Shown piece by piece: positions 32,691-44,873 of a DNA stretch of 64,000 bases (its first letter is position 1; each line of letters begins with the position of its first letter). The translations under genes and the position numbers were made by a program. The notes below the pieces were generated by a model that saw nothing but the letters and a program-made list of their open reading frames with translations, was not told the origin of the DNA and did not search any database. Source of the stretch: Onthophagus taurus (Eukaryota; Arthropoda; Insecta; Coleoptera; Scarabaeidae); NCBI RefSeq assembly GCF_036711975.1, contig NC_091976.1:19158001-19222000 (forward strand), in the 5' to 3' direction.

Positions 32691-33756
32691 TGGCTCTGAG
32701 GGGTGCTAAGTTCTGCGTTCAATCTTCTCTAATCTCAAGCATATCTGTGTTAGGTATTATACAAAACGAAACATGATGGATTTAACTTTCTACACCATTT
32801 TCCTCAGTCCTTGGTTAATTGTCGTTCATTTTGATTGAAAGCTTATTCGTCATTTTGAATTTCTTCTTTTCCACTTCCCATCAACTTTTCTATATTCCAT
32901 TCAGACTCTTCACCAAACTCATTCTACAGTTTTTGTGGTGATCCCTGCTCTTTGTTGCAATAACTCATCTTCATCAACGTATCCTAAGCCACATTTTGCA
33001 GAAGGATAAGATAGAACGGTACTTTTTATCAAAGACATCAAATCTTCAATAGCGGCTAAATTATAGAAGTTTAAAGAATAAGAACCATTAGTAGCCGTAT
33101 CATAGGTAGGGAAGAATAACCAAGTAAAATTTCAACTCAAATAAAAATCAAGAGATAAATGTATCTATCAAGATTTAGACATGGTCCAAAACATCATTTT
33201 GATATCCGGCAAGCGATTTCTCCCTGAATATGCCAAAACTCTGCTCTACATTTTTTGAAAAGCTAGCTCTTGTTAAAAACTCTATATGTTTCAATAAGAT
33301 TACGAATCATTTACTTTATTATGGTAACTATATGGAATACTGTTTTAATAAATCTAAAACTAAATTTACTTACGTATGTTACATAATTTAGAGATGAACA
33401 TCCAGGTTAGGACAATTAAGAAAAAAAATTGCTTTAATATGTATGACGTCGAAGAAACTCCGTTTCTTTTAAATTGTGACTCATATTAAAAACAAAATCA
33501 TTTTTTAAGATCACACTTACAGTTAGTGAGAGTTTTCCACTTCTCAACTCAACACGATGATGTTGCTAAAGTAGTAGGAAGAAATTTAAAGTAAAAGTAA
33601 GAGTACCGTACTCTTACAGTTGCAGTTTTTGACCCTCACCGTTAACGTTCGCGCCGTAAACGCCAACAACTTTCACTATACCCGGCTATCAAACCGAGGT
33701 TGGAAATTCCGTTATTTTCGTTTCGAACACATAAGCATTAATAACTCGAAGAAGAG
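32691..33756. other. Upstream region of lipase-like gene 6
   Basis: No coding recognised. The last 150 bp are less AT-rich (GTTCGCGCCGTAAACGCC near 33650) and may be promoter sequence. GTAAGAGTACCGTACTCTTAC near 33597 is a short perfect inverted repeat. Confidence 0.4.
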
Positions 33757-36082
33757 ATGATACATAAAATTAAACGTAGCGGAGGACTAGTGAAATGTGA
33801 AAGTTTTGTTTTGGTCTGTTTTCTTCTTTTATTATACACATTTACCGGTAAGTATGAACTATTTTGTTTAATAAACGTATAAATTGAGATTGAAGGTTTC
33901 GAAAAATTAAATATGCATTAATGGTGTTCTTGAAATAATTGAAATATTTCGTTAAATAACTTTGTTATTACTTAATTATTAGATTACATTAGGACTTTTA
34001 TGTTGAGAATATCAAGTTTGTTTATGAAACGTCATTGCGAAAAAGAATTTTAAAGTGTAATCGTTTCTATTTATGTGGATTTTTCTAAATTAGGGTCAAG
34101 TTAAACAACGTTTACAAACGCAAAAATTGTAAATATACGTTTGGTGTAGATGGGTGTAAATAAACATGTGTGAACTTTCTCGTTTGAAAATATTTTTTTT
34201 ATTGAAACTTTCCCAACTGAATTCAGATCTCATTTAAATCCTTAATTTTAATTAAACTACTTTGGTGCAAATTATTTTCTATTTTATTTAATTGATTTTC
34301 TTTTCAGGTTCATCGGGTCAAAAAGAAAAAGAGAAACCAAGTAACATTCAAGATTTATACAACACAAGTTCATGTATCCCAAAACCATTTAAATGTCCTC
34401 ATCGTCAAATTGAATTTTTTCTTTACACCAGGTAAGGTTTTTTTATCTTAAAAAAACGAAAGTACTGATTACTGCAAAGAATGTGTTCTGATTAAAATAA
34501 CAAGATTACTCTTGAATGATATTACGTAAACAACTTTCTTTCTGTTACGTGGAATCACAAAAATCGGAATAAGCTGATTAATGAATTGCATGGTTAAAAT
34601 AAAACTATAAATTTAATGATGAGTATAGGCGTTGCAAAAAACTTCCTGGATGAGCTCAGAAAGAAAGTGATTATTGCAAAAAATCCAACAAAAACTTAGG
34701 GACATTAAGATTAGGACATCGGATTAGTATCAAATAACCCCCTTGAATACACAGTGCTGATTATAATTGAAATTTTCTGTTCATATGTGCGTGACCGGAA
34801 TATCCTGTCGCGTTTTCGACATACTAAAATCATCATGGGGTGTCATTATAGGTACCATTAACTTACCACACTATTTAATGAAGGTACTTTCACTCTATAT
34901 CTATTATCTAAAACATGCATTGTATCCAAAATACCAAAGCTATGATAAGAAAGAAAATTTTATGGTTCTAATCGGTTTTGTTATTATACATTTTAGAAAG
35001 TTTTAAACCGTTTAAGGAAGACTTTTTATCGTTGAAATCGGAAATAAGTTTAATTCTACATAATTTTATTTAAACCTTTTAGGCGAACTCAGCAAAAACC
35101 GGAACTGTTAAACACCAAAGATCAAAATTCCCTTTTTAATTCGTTTTTTAATAGACACCATCCCACAAAAATAATAGTCCATGGATTTGGTGGTGGCCGA
35201 AATCAATCGCCAAGTACCGATATGAGAGATGCTTATTTTCATAATGGCGAATATAACATAATCATTGTCGATTATGGAAGTTTAGTCAAAGAACCGTGTT
35301 TGAAACAAATGGAATGGGCACCTCGGTTTTGCGCTAAATGTATCTCGCAATTAGTAAGATACTTAACACAACATCCACGGGGAATTCGCGCCGATGATAT
35401 GCACATGATCGGATATAGTGTTGGGGCTCATATAATTGGATTGGTGGCGAATTATTTGAGCCCGGAAAAAGATGGAAAACTCGGTAGAATCACCGGATTG
35501 GATCCTACAATAGTTTTTTATATGGGCAATAATCGATCGAGAGATTTAGATCCGTCGGATGCCCATTTTGTTGATATTATGCATACGGGAGCTGGTATTT
35601 TAGGGCAATGGGGTCCAAATGGTCACGCTGACTTCTATATTAATGGTGGTTCTAGTCAACCCGGTTGTGCAAGCGATACTTTATTTCGTAAGTTTTAATA
35701 AAAATAATACTTCAATCAACGTTTGAATTCTTTGTTGTGTTTAGAAACTTTAGCTTGTGACCACACCAAAGTTTCACCTTATTTCGTAGAATCAATAGTT
35801 ACCAAAAAAGGATTTTGGTCATATCCTTGTCCCACACTGGTCAGTTATCTTTTAGGATGGTGTAATCCCGATAAAGAAGATTATGTTTTAATGGGAGAAC
35901 ATGTTACACATGAGTAAATATATTGTTGTTGATAATAATTATTTAAAAAATAATTCTTTTTTTTTTGGTTGTTTAGAGCACGTGGAATTTATTACGTATC
36001 AACGAATCCAAGTCCTCCTTTTGCACTAGGATACCCGGGAAAACAGAAAAGGGATTTATTTAGAAGGAAACGAAATGTTTAA
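33757..36082 (+). CDS. Lipase-like gene 6: secreted lipase/phospholipase A1-like protein
   Basis: Five exons, 33757-33847, 34308-34431, 35083-35687, 35745-35913 and 35977-36082, give 364 residues. The N-terminus has an internal hydrophobic run (FVLVCFLLLLYTF) after about 16 residues, a signal peptide or anchor. Motifs: IEFFLYTR, KIIVHGFGGGRNQSP, MIGYSVGAHIIG (Ser), TGLDPTIVFY (Asp) and ACDHTKVSPYFVES (His). The lid between the two cysteines (GCASDTLFQTLAC) is short, as in phospholipase A1-like members. The longer segment SYPCPTLVSYLLGWC and the basic tail KQKRDLFRRKRNV distinguish it from the cluster. The introns are larger (460 and 651 nt) than in genes 1-5. A polyadenylation signal AATAAA lies at about 36092. 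It is a separate, older relative rather than a recent tandem copy. Confidence 0.88.
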
Positions 36083-36099
36083 GTTTAAGATGAAAATAA

Positions 36100-36635
36100 A
36101 GTTTTAAGTAATTTATTAGATTTTGATTTTCATTAGCAATTAGAAATGTTATTGTATCAATAATATATGCTTTTTTAATAAAGAAATTTAATTTCACTAA
36201 AAGTTAATTATTGCAACTATAAATTATTGTTACAAAGTAATTTATTACAAGTCACAAAACAATCAATTTTAAAACATTTTATTTAACATTTTATTTAAAC
36301 ATTTATTTTAAAACAATTATGTAATTTTTGTGTGTTAGTTTGAGCGTGCTTAAAATATCATAGATGACATCGACCCCCTACAAAATCATACTATTTAGTT
36401 GCGAGTTCACCAGAGTTTTGAAACTAATCCGTAATAGCTTCAGGATCAAGGTTAATATCGCTCCAGAGTTTCTCATAGTTTAATCGTTAACTTGTATTTA
36501 TTGCCCACTTCAGTTCTTTTCTGGGGTATATACAGATTTTCGGGGATACGTCTTGTATTTCTTATCAACTTTCTTTGACTTTCAGCAGTAAACCTGCAGT
36601 TTTTGGTTGGCTATAAGGGATGCTTCTAAGATTAT
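36100..36635. other. Spacer downstream of gene 6
   Basis: AT-rich 3' flank. No gene recognised. Confidence 0.4.
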
Positions 36636-36925
36636 AGGGATGCCGTATGAGTACCGTACAGTCCCACATCACATATTTTGCATCATTTAGGTAGATCAAT
36701 ACTCCGCTTATATCACTGAAAGTTTGTTTTATCCGATGATTTCATTTTATGTTCTTTGGATGAGAGCGTTTTTTTAAGTGAAACTTCTAAGCATTTTGGT
36801 GTTCTCGATTCTAAGCTTTCTGTCGACCAGTTTATTGTTTAAATGAATACATGCTACTTCAGTTTTGATAGGATATGGTTGAAGACACCATTTTCAGAAG
36901 TACCTTCAAAAGAAAAACTAAAAAC
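36636..36925 (-). mobile_element. Jockey/R1-like LINE scrap
   Basis: On the minus strand, PIKTEVACIHLNNKLVDRKL and IENTKMLRSFT resemble the post-YADD segment PxKTEVxxFHLNNKxAxRxL...YLGVTLD of Jockey-type LINEs. Many stops. Confidence 0.5.
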
Positions 36926-37329
36926 GAACCTGTGGAACAACATTGGTAGCGTTGGCTTCCACTCTGTGCTCAACATCCTTGAGCGTCCTGGTTTTCTACG
37001 CAAAACCTGTCCAGTCTAAACATAATACGAACCCAGCGTGGTAAATGCGTCTACTTTCTGCATAAATGGGGCAAGACTTTGATGCCCTTTGATGCCCCTT
37101 CTGGTAATGCGGTGATAATCAAACCCTGAAACATATTATAAAAGATTGTCCTAGGACAGCCTATGATGGACTACTTGATGATTTTATGTTGACGACTCCA
37201 GAATCAATATCTTACATAAATTAACTAAATGTCTGTTTATAATCGGAACCGTGACTGTGATTCTAATTGCAATTATAATGGTATATTGGTTTTATATTAT
37301 TTTATTGCACAAAACACCGTTCACTTTTT
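36926..37329. other. No recognised gene
   Basis: No supported feature; likely old transposon DNA between two remnants. Confidence 0.35.
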
Positions 37330-38010
37330 CGTCCAGTGAACTCATCCGAAAATATTGCTACTGTTGCCCAAAGTGTGCGTGAAAATCCATTAACATCAAC
37401 TCGTCTTTGTTCTCAGCAACTGAACATTTCTTGTACTTTTCTGAGGAAAATATTGCATAAAGATCTTCATAACAGTTACAAAGTTCAATTAGTCCAAGAA
37501 ATGAAGCCTCCCAATGAACTGGAGATCGATTGGTCGAAGATGAGCATTTTTACCGAAAAAACATCTTTTCAGGTGAAGCCCATTTCCACTTCGGAGGCCA
37601 TCTCATTAAGCAAAATTGTTGCATTTGGGGCTCAGAAAATCCAAATGTCATCATTGAGAAGCCCATACACTCAAAACGAGTAACTAGGTTCGAAAGTGAG
37701 CAAGAAACCGTCGTTATGGTCAATGAGCGAGCGTTACCATGCTATGCACAACAAATTTTTGTTTCCAAAAATTGAAGAGGATGACATGGACGACGTTTGG
37801 TCTCAACAGTAGCAATTGAACTTTTGAGCGCCGTTTTCGAAAATCTAATAATCAGCCGATATTCCGATGTCAATTGGCCGCCTCGGAGTTGTGATTTAAG
37901 CCCGTAGGACTATTTTTGGTGGGTGAAGGATAAATGTTACGCTAACCACCCAGAGACGATTAGGTGATTCATAGACGTTAGATGGCCCACCCTTTAGATC
38001 TAGCTAGTGA
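37330..38010 (+). mobile_element. Mariner-like transposase remnant (second lineage)
   Basis: The plus strand reads ENIATVAQSVRENPLTSTRL, SQQLNISCTFLRKILHKDLH and then, in another frame, GEAHFHFGGHLIKQNCCIWG and ENPNVIIEKPIHSKRVT. This corresponds to the HTH region and the DEAHF...NKQNxRIWG catalytic region of a mariner-superfamily transposase. A later IEEDDMDDVW fits the segment before the second aspartate. Strongly degraded. A different family from the element at 29.8-32.0 kb. Confidence 0.8.
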
Positions 38011-38780
38011 AATTATTACGGTTGATTCCGGTTTAGTTTGATAGAGATTCTTATTGAGGTTGTTTCTTTTTGATCTTTGTATTGCTTACTATAAACAGAT
38101 TGATGTTAGTTTGGAAATAAATTGAAATTGTAATTGTGGCAGCCACAGGAGTTGTTATGTAGCCAGATAACCCGTAGTTGTAATAAAGGCCCTCGCCATT
38201 TTTCGCAGCTGATTTCGAGCGATTTTTTATCCGGCTATATATCCACCCTTTCTTGATTTGATTTGTTTTCAACAAGCTATTAACGACAGGCTCTCTAATC
38301 TTAAAACCCCCTTCAATATTCAGTAGCTAATTCCTGGCAGCAATCAAGGTCCAGGACTTCCAACGGTGTATTAGATACTAATCTATGATCCTAAATTATC
38401 GATCTTGCTTCCAAACGCACTCCTTTTTAGCATTGTGACTCAGCTCAATCAGTACATTATCATATCCATCAATCTTTTCTTCTACTAGATTATACAGCAA
38501 ACCGAACAATTCTTTGTATCCAAGATTTAACGTCCTATTTCTTGTCAAGGTCTTCCTCTGATTTTGTTTAGATGTTGTGTGGTTTCCCCTTCGTTCTTCT
38601 TTCTTGGTGTTACATGAACCATTTTTTTCTAGCTGTTCAGCTATTTCTCCTTCAGCTTTCTTATAGCTGCTTTATATCTTTAGTAACACATAATTGCACT
38701 GCAAGCATTGTACAAGTCAAAAGAACAATAATAAAAAAAAAAGGTTCGATAATTATACTTTTTTGAAAGATCTCACTCAG
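38011..38780. other. No recognised gene
   Basis: AT-rich, no supported feature. Confidence 0.35.
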
Positions 38781-38784
38781 TTCA

Positions 38785-39235
38785 CAGTAAAAGTTTTGTT
38801 CCAAGTACCTCTTGAACCATAGATTTTATTTCATCAGGAAAATGATTATATATTCTGGCCGATTAGTACATAATGTTTTTGTGAATTCCAGTAAATTTTA
38901 GTCTTTTAAATTTTAGATTCCTGTTAAAGTAAGTATCTGACATTCCTCAAAAAAGTCTTTACGTGAGCTGTTTCTTTAATTCAAAAACATTTCTAAGACA
39001 TTTTTTTTGTAGTGGGAAAATTCTGTTTACCGCTGAAGAGAAGCCTCAAAAAATTAAGTAGTGGGCAGAATGTTCCATAATACGCAAGCAAGGCAGTCTC
39101 AGTAGATGTTCTATCTTTAATTTGCTGTATAAGATATACGTATTTAGCTATCTTAGATTCTAAGTATTTAATGTGGTGTTTCCAATAAAGAATGTATACA
39201 TAGATCCTTACAAAGTACTTATCACCCCTTTCCAT
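38785..39235 (-). mobile_element. CR1/Jockey-like LINE C-terminal fragment
   Basis: Minus strand: YWKHHIKYLESKIAKYVYLI, STETALLAYYGTF and then RNVFELKKQLT and ARIYNHFPDEIKSM. This is the thumb and C-terminal part (WxxHIxxLxxKL...YNxLPxxIK) of a non-LTR reverse transcriptase. Broken by stops. Confidence 0.7.
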
Positions 39236-42200
39236 AATCCATCCAACCCGATTATTTTCAAATTTATGTTTTGCAATCTCAAATTACAATCGAACTTTTT
39301 GAACTCGTACTATGAAGAGTCGAAATTTCCCAATGTTCTTAGCATCTTCAAATTTTTATTACGTATCGATTTTTATATTAAATTCTAATTTATAATTTGT
39401 TATATTTATAATATATAACATAGTTTCGGCTTTGAGTACATTAAGTATTTTTCAAATATTTTTTAGTTAACATTTTCTTGGTTAAAACTGAATTACCTAA
39501 ATTATCAATTAAATAAAACAATTATTAATTGCATAACAGATTTATTATTATCGTTATCATTTATAATTTTTATCATATATTTTTATAATTTACACATGGA
39601 TAATTTTTTGATATACATGTTTTGTTGTTGTCTTTTACACGTGAAACTTTAGAATCATTATTATCATCTTAACATGCACACGAATACAGGGAGTAATTTA
39701 AATTTAAATTTACTTTAAGTACATCTATTTGTCCATTTTAACCCGACATTTTTTTTAAATATTTTTTGTGCATTTTACGGTTTCTTTCAATCTATAAGGA
39801 TTTCATATTATTGCCTCTACACTAGTTTAGTTCTGTATCCGAGCATTTTTAGGTTGCCACAAAGCAATAGCAATAGCAAAAAATTATAATAAGTTTTGAA
39901 AGTCGAAAGAAGTTATTCAAATTCTTTTTTTTATTGCATTCCCTTTTAGGCAATAGAAAAATTACGGATAGCGACATTACAAAATACAAAAACAATTTAA
40001 AAAAATTATATGACGATTAATTATACACGATTCTAAAAGCACGATAACAATCATAATTAATTCGTTAATAAGTAATATCTAATTTTTTTTATTTTTTTTT
40101 CTTTGATTTTTTTTTGTTATCTATTGTGTATTGACCAGAGAGAGATAGTACAAAGATAATACAAAGATAATATAGATCACATACACACGTACTACGTACG
40201 AGGTAGCGTAAGGAATAAACGACATCTACGAGGCGTTTTCAGCAATGCTTACATTCGATCAATAATGAAAACTTAAGGTGACTAAAAGGTACCTTTATTA
40301 AAAGGATATCGTTAAAGATATCGCAAAAGATATCACTAAAGGTGTCGCTAAAGATATTGTTAAAGATATTTTTTAATAGAATAATCATTTTTGTTGAAAT
40401 TATGTACAAACTACTAATACTGAAAATATTTAAAAGTATTTTTCTTTAGAAAAAGTTTTCTTTTATCTAAATCCTCTAAATTTACACACATTTATACAAA
40501 TATTCGCGCCCCAACGTTAATTTTTCTTTTTGTACTAATTCATCTTCCGCTCTATTAACATCCTATCTTTTTATTTATTTTTTTATTTCTTCTTATTTCT
40601 AGCATACTTATTTTCCCATTTTAATCCACATTCACACTTTCAAATTTTCGTATATTATATTTCTTTAATAGTCTATTTAATCTCGATATGCTTTAAAAAA
40701 ATCAGCAATAATCGAGAGAAGAGACACGATTATTTTCATATCGCTTTTTTATTTATTGTCAGCACAGCCTTGAGGCATTCTACCTCAACAGTTTAGTTAA
40801 TAATTAATAATAAAAATTAAAAAGAATAATATATTATATAGTTTAATAAAAAGTTCTAATCGACGCACAAAACTAAATATATCACATAAAGTTTATTAGT
40901 TTTTTTTGTGTATAACAAGGAGTATTTGGACGACTACACTGGGTTTTTTTGCTTACGAGAAATATTACATTTAAATAACTCTAAATAATAATGTTACACA
41001 AGTTTACATGACAAAAGGTGATTTTAAGGTAATTTTTGATGAATTTTATTACTCTAATCTTACAATTAGATTACCCAGTCAAATTGGTTTTAGCAATCTT
41101 CAACTAAAGGAATGATTTTCTTTTCTATTTTAAAGTGAAAAGATTCATAAGAACGCTGCTCCGAAAAATAGATTTGACACCTATTAAGAACTAAGTGTGA
41201 GTTATTTGGTCTGCTGAAAACTTATTGAGTATTCAAATACTAACCTTGTCGTCATTCATTGTGTTATGGGCGTTGTGGCGTTCACAAATCGCTCTGTGGT
41301 TATGACTACACATCGAGGGGTGACTCACATCAGTTGGTTTTAGTGGATTATAATATATTGCAATATAGATAGACGTAGTAAAACGAATTAACAACTTAAT
41401 TAAGAATTAATGCCACCATATAAGATGCCAGCTCTCGATGATCTTTGCCCAAAGAACTCTTCTCAATGAGTTCACATCAGAACTATTAGCAGTTCTTGTT
41501 TGCTCACACAATTGATATTAAACTTGGTGGTTATTGAACCAATGAGTCCAAAAATATTCTCAAATAGACGATTCCAGATGTGATTAATACCATTGTAGAA
41601 TACGACTTGACTCACAAACATAATAATATCCATAGTAGACAGTGATATTTTATATCTTAGAATCAAACCTATGATAACAGAAAAAAAGCAGGAGTCGAGG
41701 CGACTACAGCAACGTAGCTCAGAGCAAATAAACAACCCACAAAGTAAATGCTATATAAGAATAGCAAGTATGTATATGTACCTTGCAATTTACAATTAAA
41801 AAGTGTCCGTTCAAAGTGACGGTTTGAATGTCACAACATAGAAATCACTGTTATCTGAGTATTCGAGTGATATAAGATTAACTCATAAGATGAGAATGTT
41901 GAATGCCTTTAGCAGAGTCTTTGATAATCTCTAATAAGAACTGAACTTCTAATGACTGAGTTTATTTTGCGTGCAGTGAGCTCAGCAACCTCAAACAGAA
42001 TGTTGGAACAGCCTTCAACAGAGCTTAAAGCTCTAGATTAGGTTTTGACCGGAGCTGCTATAGAAACAAACTATCAATGTTTAAAAAAACTCTTCTATTT
42101 TTTCTATGAAAAATGATTATGAGAAAAAGTCACCTTTTGATTTTGGCGTTACTCAAAACTACAATCAGATTAGTATATATTGACTACCATATCAAAAGTT

Positions 42201-44873
42201 AACACCTTCTAATGACTAACTTTTCAAGTTCGTAGCTCTCTATAGGTATTTAAGAAGGTATCAATCACACACCGATGGCAGAAGAATTGCTATTAACTAC
42301 GGAAATCTTTATTTCGTAGTCCCACAGAAAAAAACAATATCTCCTTATGATCATCACATAATGGATAGTTCTCCACATGATAGTTCTCCACTGTATGTAA
42401 GCTTTGACAGAAGGCGTCTTCGTAAGACGACATTCTTGGGTATTTACGAAACTTTGGTTTCGTCCTACCCTTTGTGCTTGGATAGAGTGTTCTTAAACAA
42501 CGATTCGTTATGTTGAGGGATGGAAATATCATCTTTAAAAGGGTTATTGCTTAAGGATGCCCTCATGTTATAGTTTCCTACATTTAAAATATGAAAATTC
42601 CAGCGTTGCAAAGCGTATTGACAAAATTTGGGTTGAACATTGAGGAACAAGATTAAGTGCTGCCACCAACTCCGATAGCGAAGTAGATGAGACTTATCAG
42701 CCGCAATAACTTGTGTCATCACTGATTCATAATCAGAATGCGATGACTTCAATTTCATTCGAATTCTGATTTAATAGGTATCTGAGCAGTTTTTGCTGAA
42801 AGTTGAAGGTTTATTTAAAGCAGGGAATTATTCTGGATTAGCTGTTTTTAAAGATGACAACACTTTTCCGAGGTGAATCTACATGTTTTAAGAGGGTTGA
42901 TCTGCTCAAAAGAAGAAACAGACCAACTCCACATATCATCCAAGCTGTAGATCATAAAATATTTGAAGAAGAACTATCACCAACTGCAATTAGAATTCTG
43001 TCAGCAAATAAATACAAACATAGTTCATTTCTGGACAAGCTGTGGATGTCAGTTGAGGACCAGTTTTGCATAACTATCATTACTGGGCAGATAGCAACCC
43101 TAAATTACAAACTTGAAGTTCATGTACAGTTAAATGAAACATTTTGCGTAATTGTATTGTTAGTTTGTATGATGACAAGCTTTAAAATAAACGTTTAAAT
43201 TATCCAGTAACAATGTTATCTACATGTTGAAAGAGTATGGTTGGCCAATTTTTCGACTAGAGAGAAGCTGAACATACATATCATACATCCTAGGCAACTC
43301 TCGTATTTCTCATCAATAATATCCAAAAGTGGAGGATGTTGGTAAATAATTAACAATCGTTCTGAACGAAGAATTATCATTCCCAGAGCTCTAAGTAGAT
43401 GTTAGCAAACCGTCAAAGGTTTTGTGGATGATTCATGAGCTAGATAATTGGTTAAAGCTATCTGTTTAGAAAAAGTACTTAATATTATTTGCTAAATAGA
43501 AAAACGAGTAAATAGTCTCTCTACAGCAGATGAAGTTGGCTGTATCTTAACAAAAGCATACAATTACCTATATTTTTCCACTGCTAATTTACCGTTAATG
43601 ATAAAATGGCCAATATAGCGGGAATAGCTTTAATATAGGTTCTTCCGGAATTTATTGTTGAGTATCGTCAATCTCTGTAAAATGATGCCTTTTTAGATAT
43701 TTGTTTCTCACCAAGACTGATTCCAAAGCTTCAACAACACGATCAGCTCCAATTAAAAGTTCACTTCTTCCTCTCTTTCTTTACACGACTAGGGTTAACT
43801 AATCAGCTGGGCTTTATAAGTCTGTTCTATAACCTTAGTGGTGGTTCTTTGAGCCGTATTTACCTGGAGGTCAGGTAGGTGGCTAACCTTACCTGTGAGG
43901 AATTTTTGATGTATTAACGATAGCTAACGACGTTGATGTAGTTTTCCGCCGCTTTTGCAAGCCTTGCCATTAACAACAGATCCGATCTGAACTGAAACAT
44001 CTAACAGTTTTGTATCATTATGAACATTAAAGCACGAGTACTGCTAATTCCAAAATAGAAATAATAACAAAATTTCTCAAAAAATCTATAATAAGTTATA
44101 ACTAAATACATTATTTAGAACCACCTTTAATCGGATATATTCCTGGATGAGTTTCTACCAAATAGTTTATCAAAAGAAGAACGATCAAAAACTCCTCAAC
44201 CTGAGAATGAGGATTAACTTTCTTTAATCCAACAAAAGTTAACAGCAGGGCCCAAAATAACAAAAATAGAAAACGATTTCAATTAATGTTGAGATAGATT
44301 AATAATAGTAGAAAATTGCTAAAAATAATTTGTTTAAAATCCTAATTTTAAAATTCGCACAAAAATACTTTAAAAACCCCTCATCATAAACCTATATTAT
44401 TATTAATAATAATTAACGAATTCACTAATAATTAATAATCTTATACCTACAGCTTTAATTTATTAGTATTTTATTTATTTTTTAATTTATTTTTCTCATG
44501 TATTTTATTTCTCCTAAATCTTCTATTACACCAAATAACAAACTTTGATATTAAAATTGACTTTTTACAATAAACATTTATATTTTTTTAAGTGCCAATG
44601 ACTAACAAATGCAATTTTATATTCACATTACAATTTACATTTATTAATACCCATCTCTATAAAGTAATTTTTTGTATTATTTAATTATTTACTTGATAGT
44701 AATAACATCGATTAAGGAATAACGAGTTTAATAACAATTGCTTGTATTTTTTTTTCTTGTTGTATAATTTTATTCTATTTTAAAGAACTTGAACCTGATT
44801 TTTTAATCTTTTTAACCTATCACTCAAAAAATGAAAATAACACCCTGTATAAGGAATAAACGGAAATATTTTT
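39236..44873. other. Long gene-poor region downstream of VGLUT
   Basis: 5.6 kb without a recognised gene. 39.2-41.0 kb is very AT-rich. 41.2-44.0 kb has more even base composition and several 80-115-residue open frames (41472-41735, 42293-42758 minus; 42854-43198 plus), none with a motif I know. 44.0-44.87 kb is AT-rich and probably includes the VGLUT 3' UTR. Regulatory or old repeat DNA cannot be told apart here. Confidence 0.4.
40305..40374. repeat. 12-bp degenerate tandem repeat
   Basis: About five copies of AAAGATATCGCT-like units. In one frame it reads as four-residue steps (KDIV, KDIA, KDIT, KGVA, KDIV, KDIF) but a stop lies directly upstream, so coding is unlikely. Confidence 0.7.

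Noticed and set aside
44840-44860. ACACCCTGTATAAGG as a lone transposon end
   Set aside because: Similar words occur at ends of foldback elements, but there is no partner end nearby.
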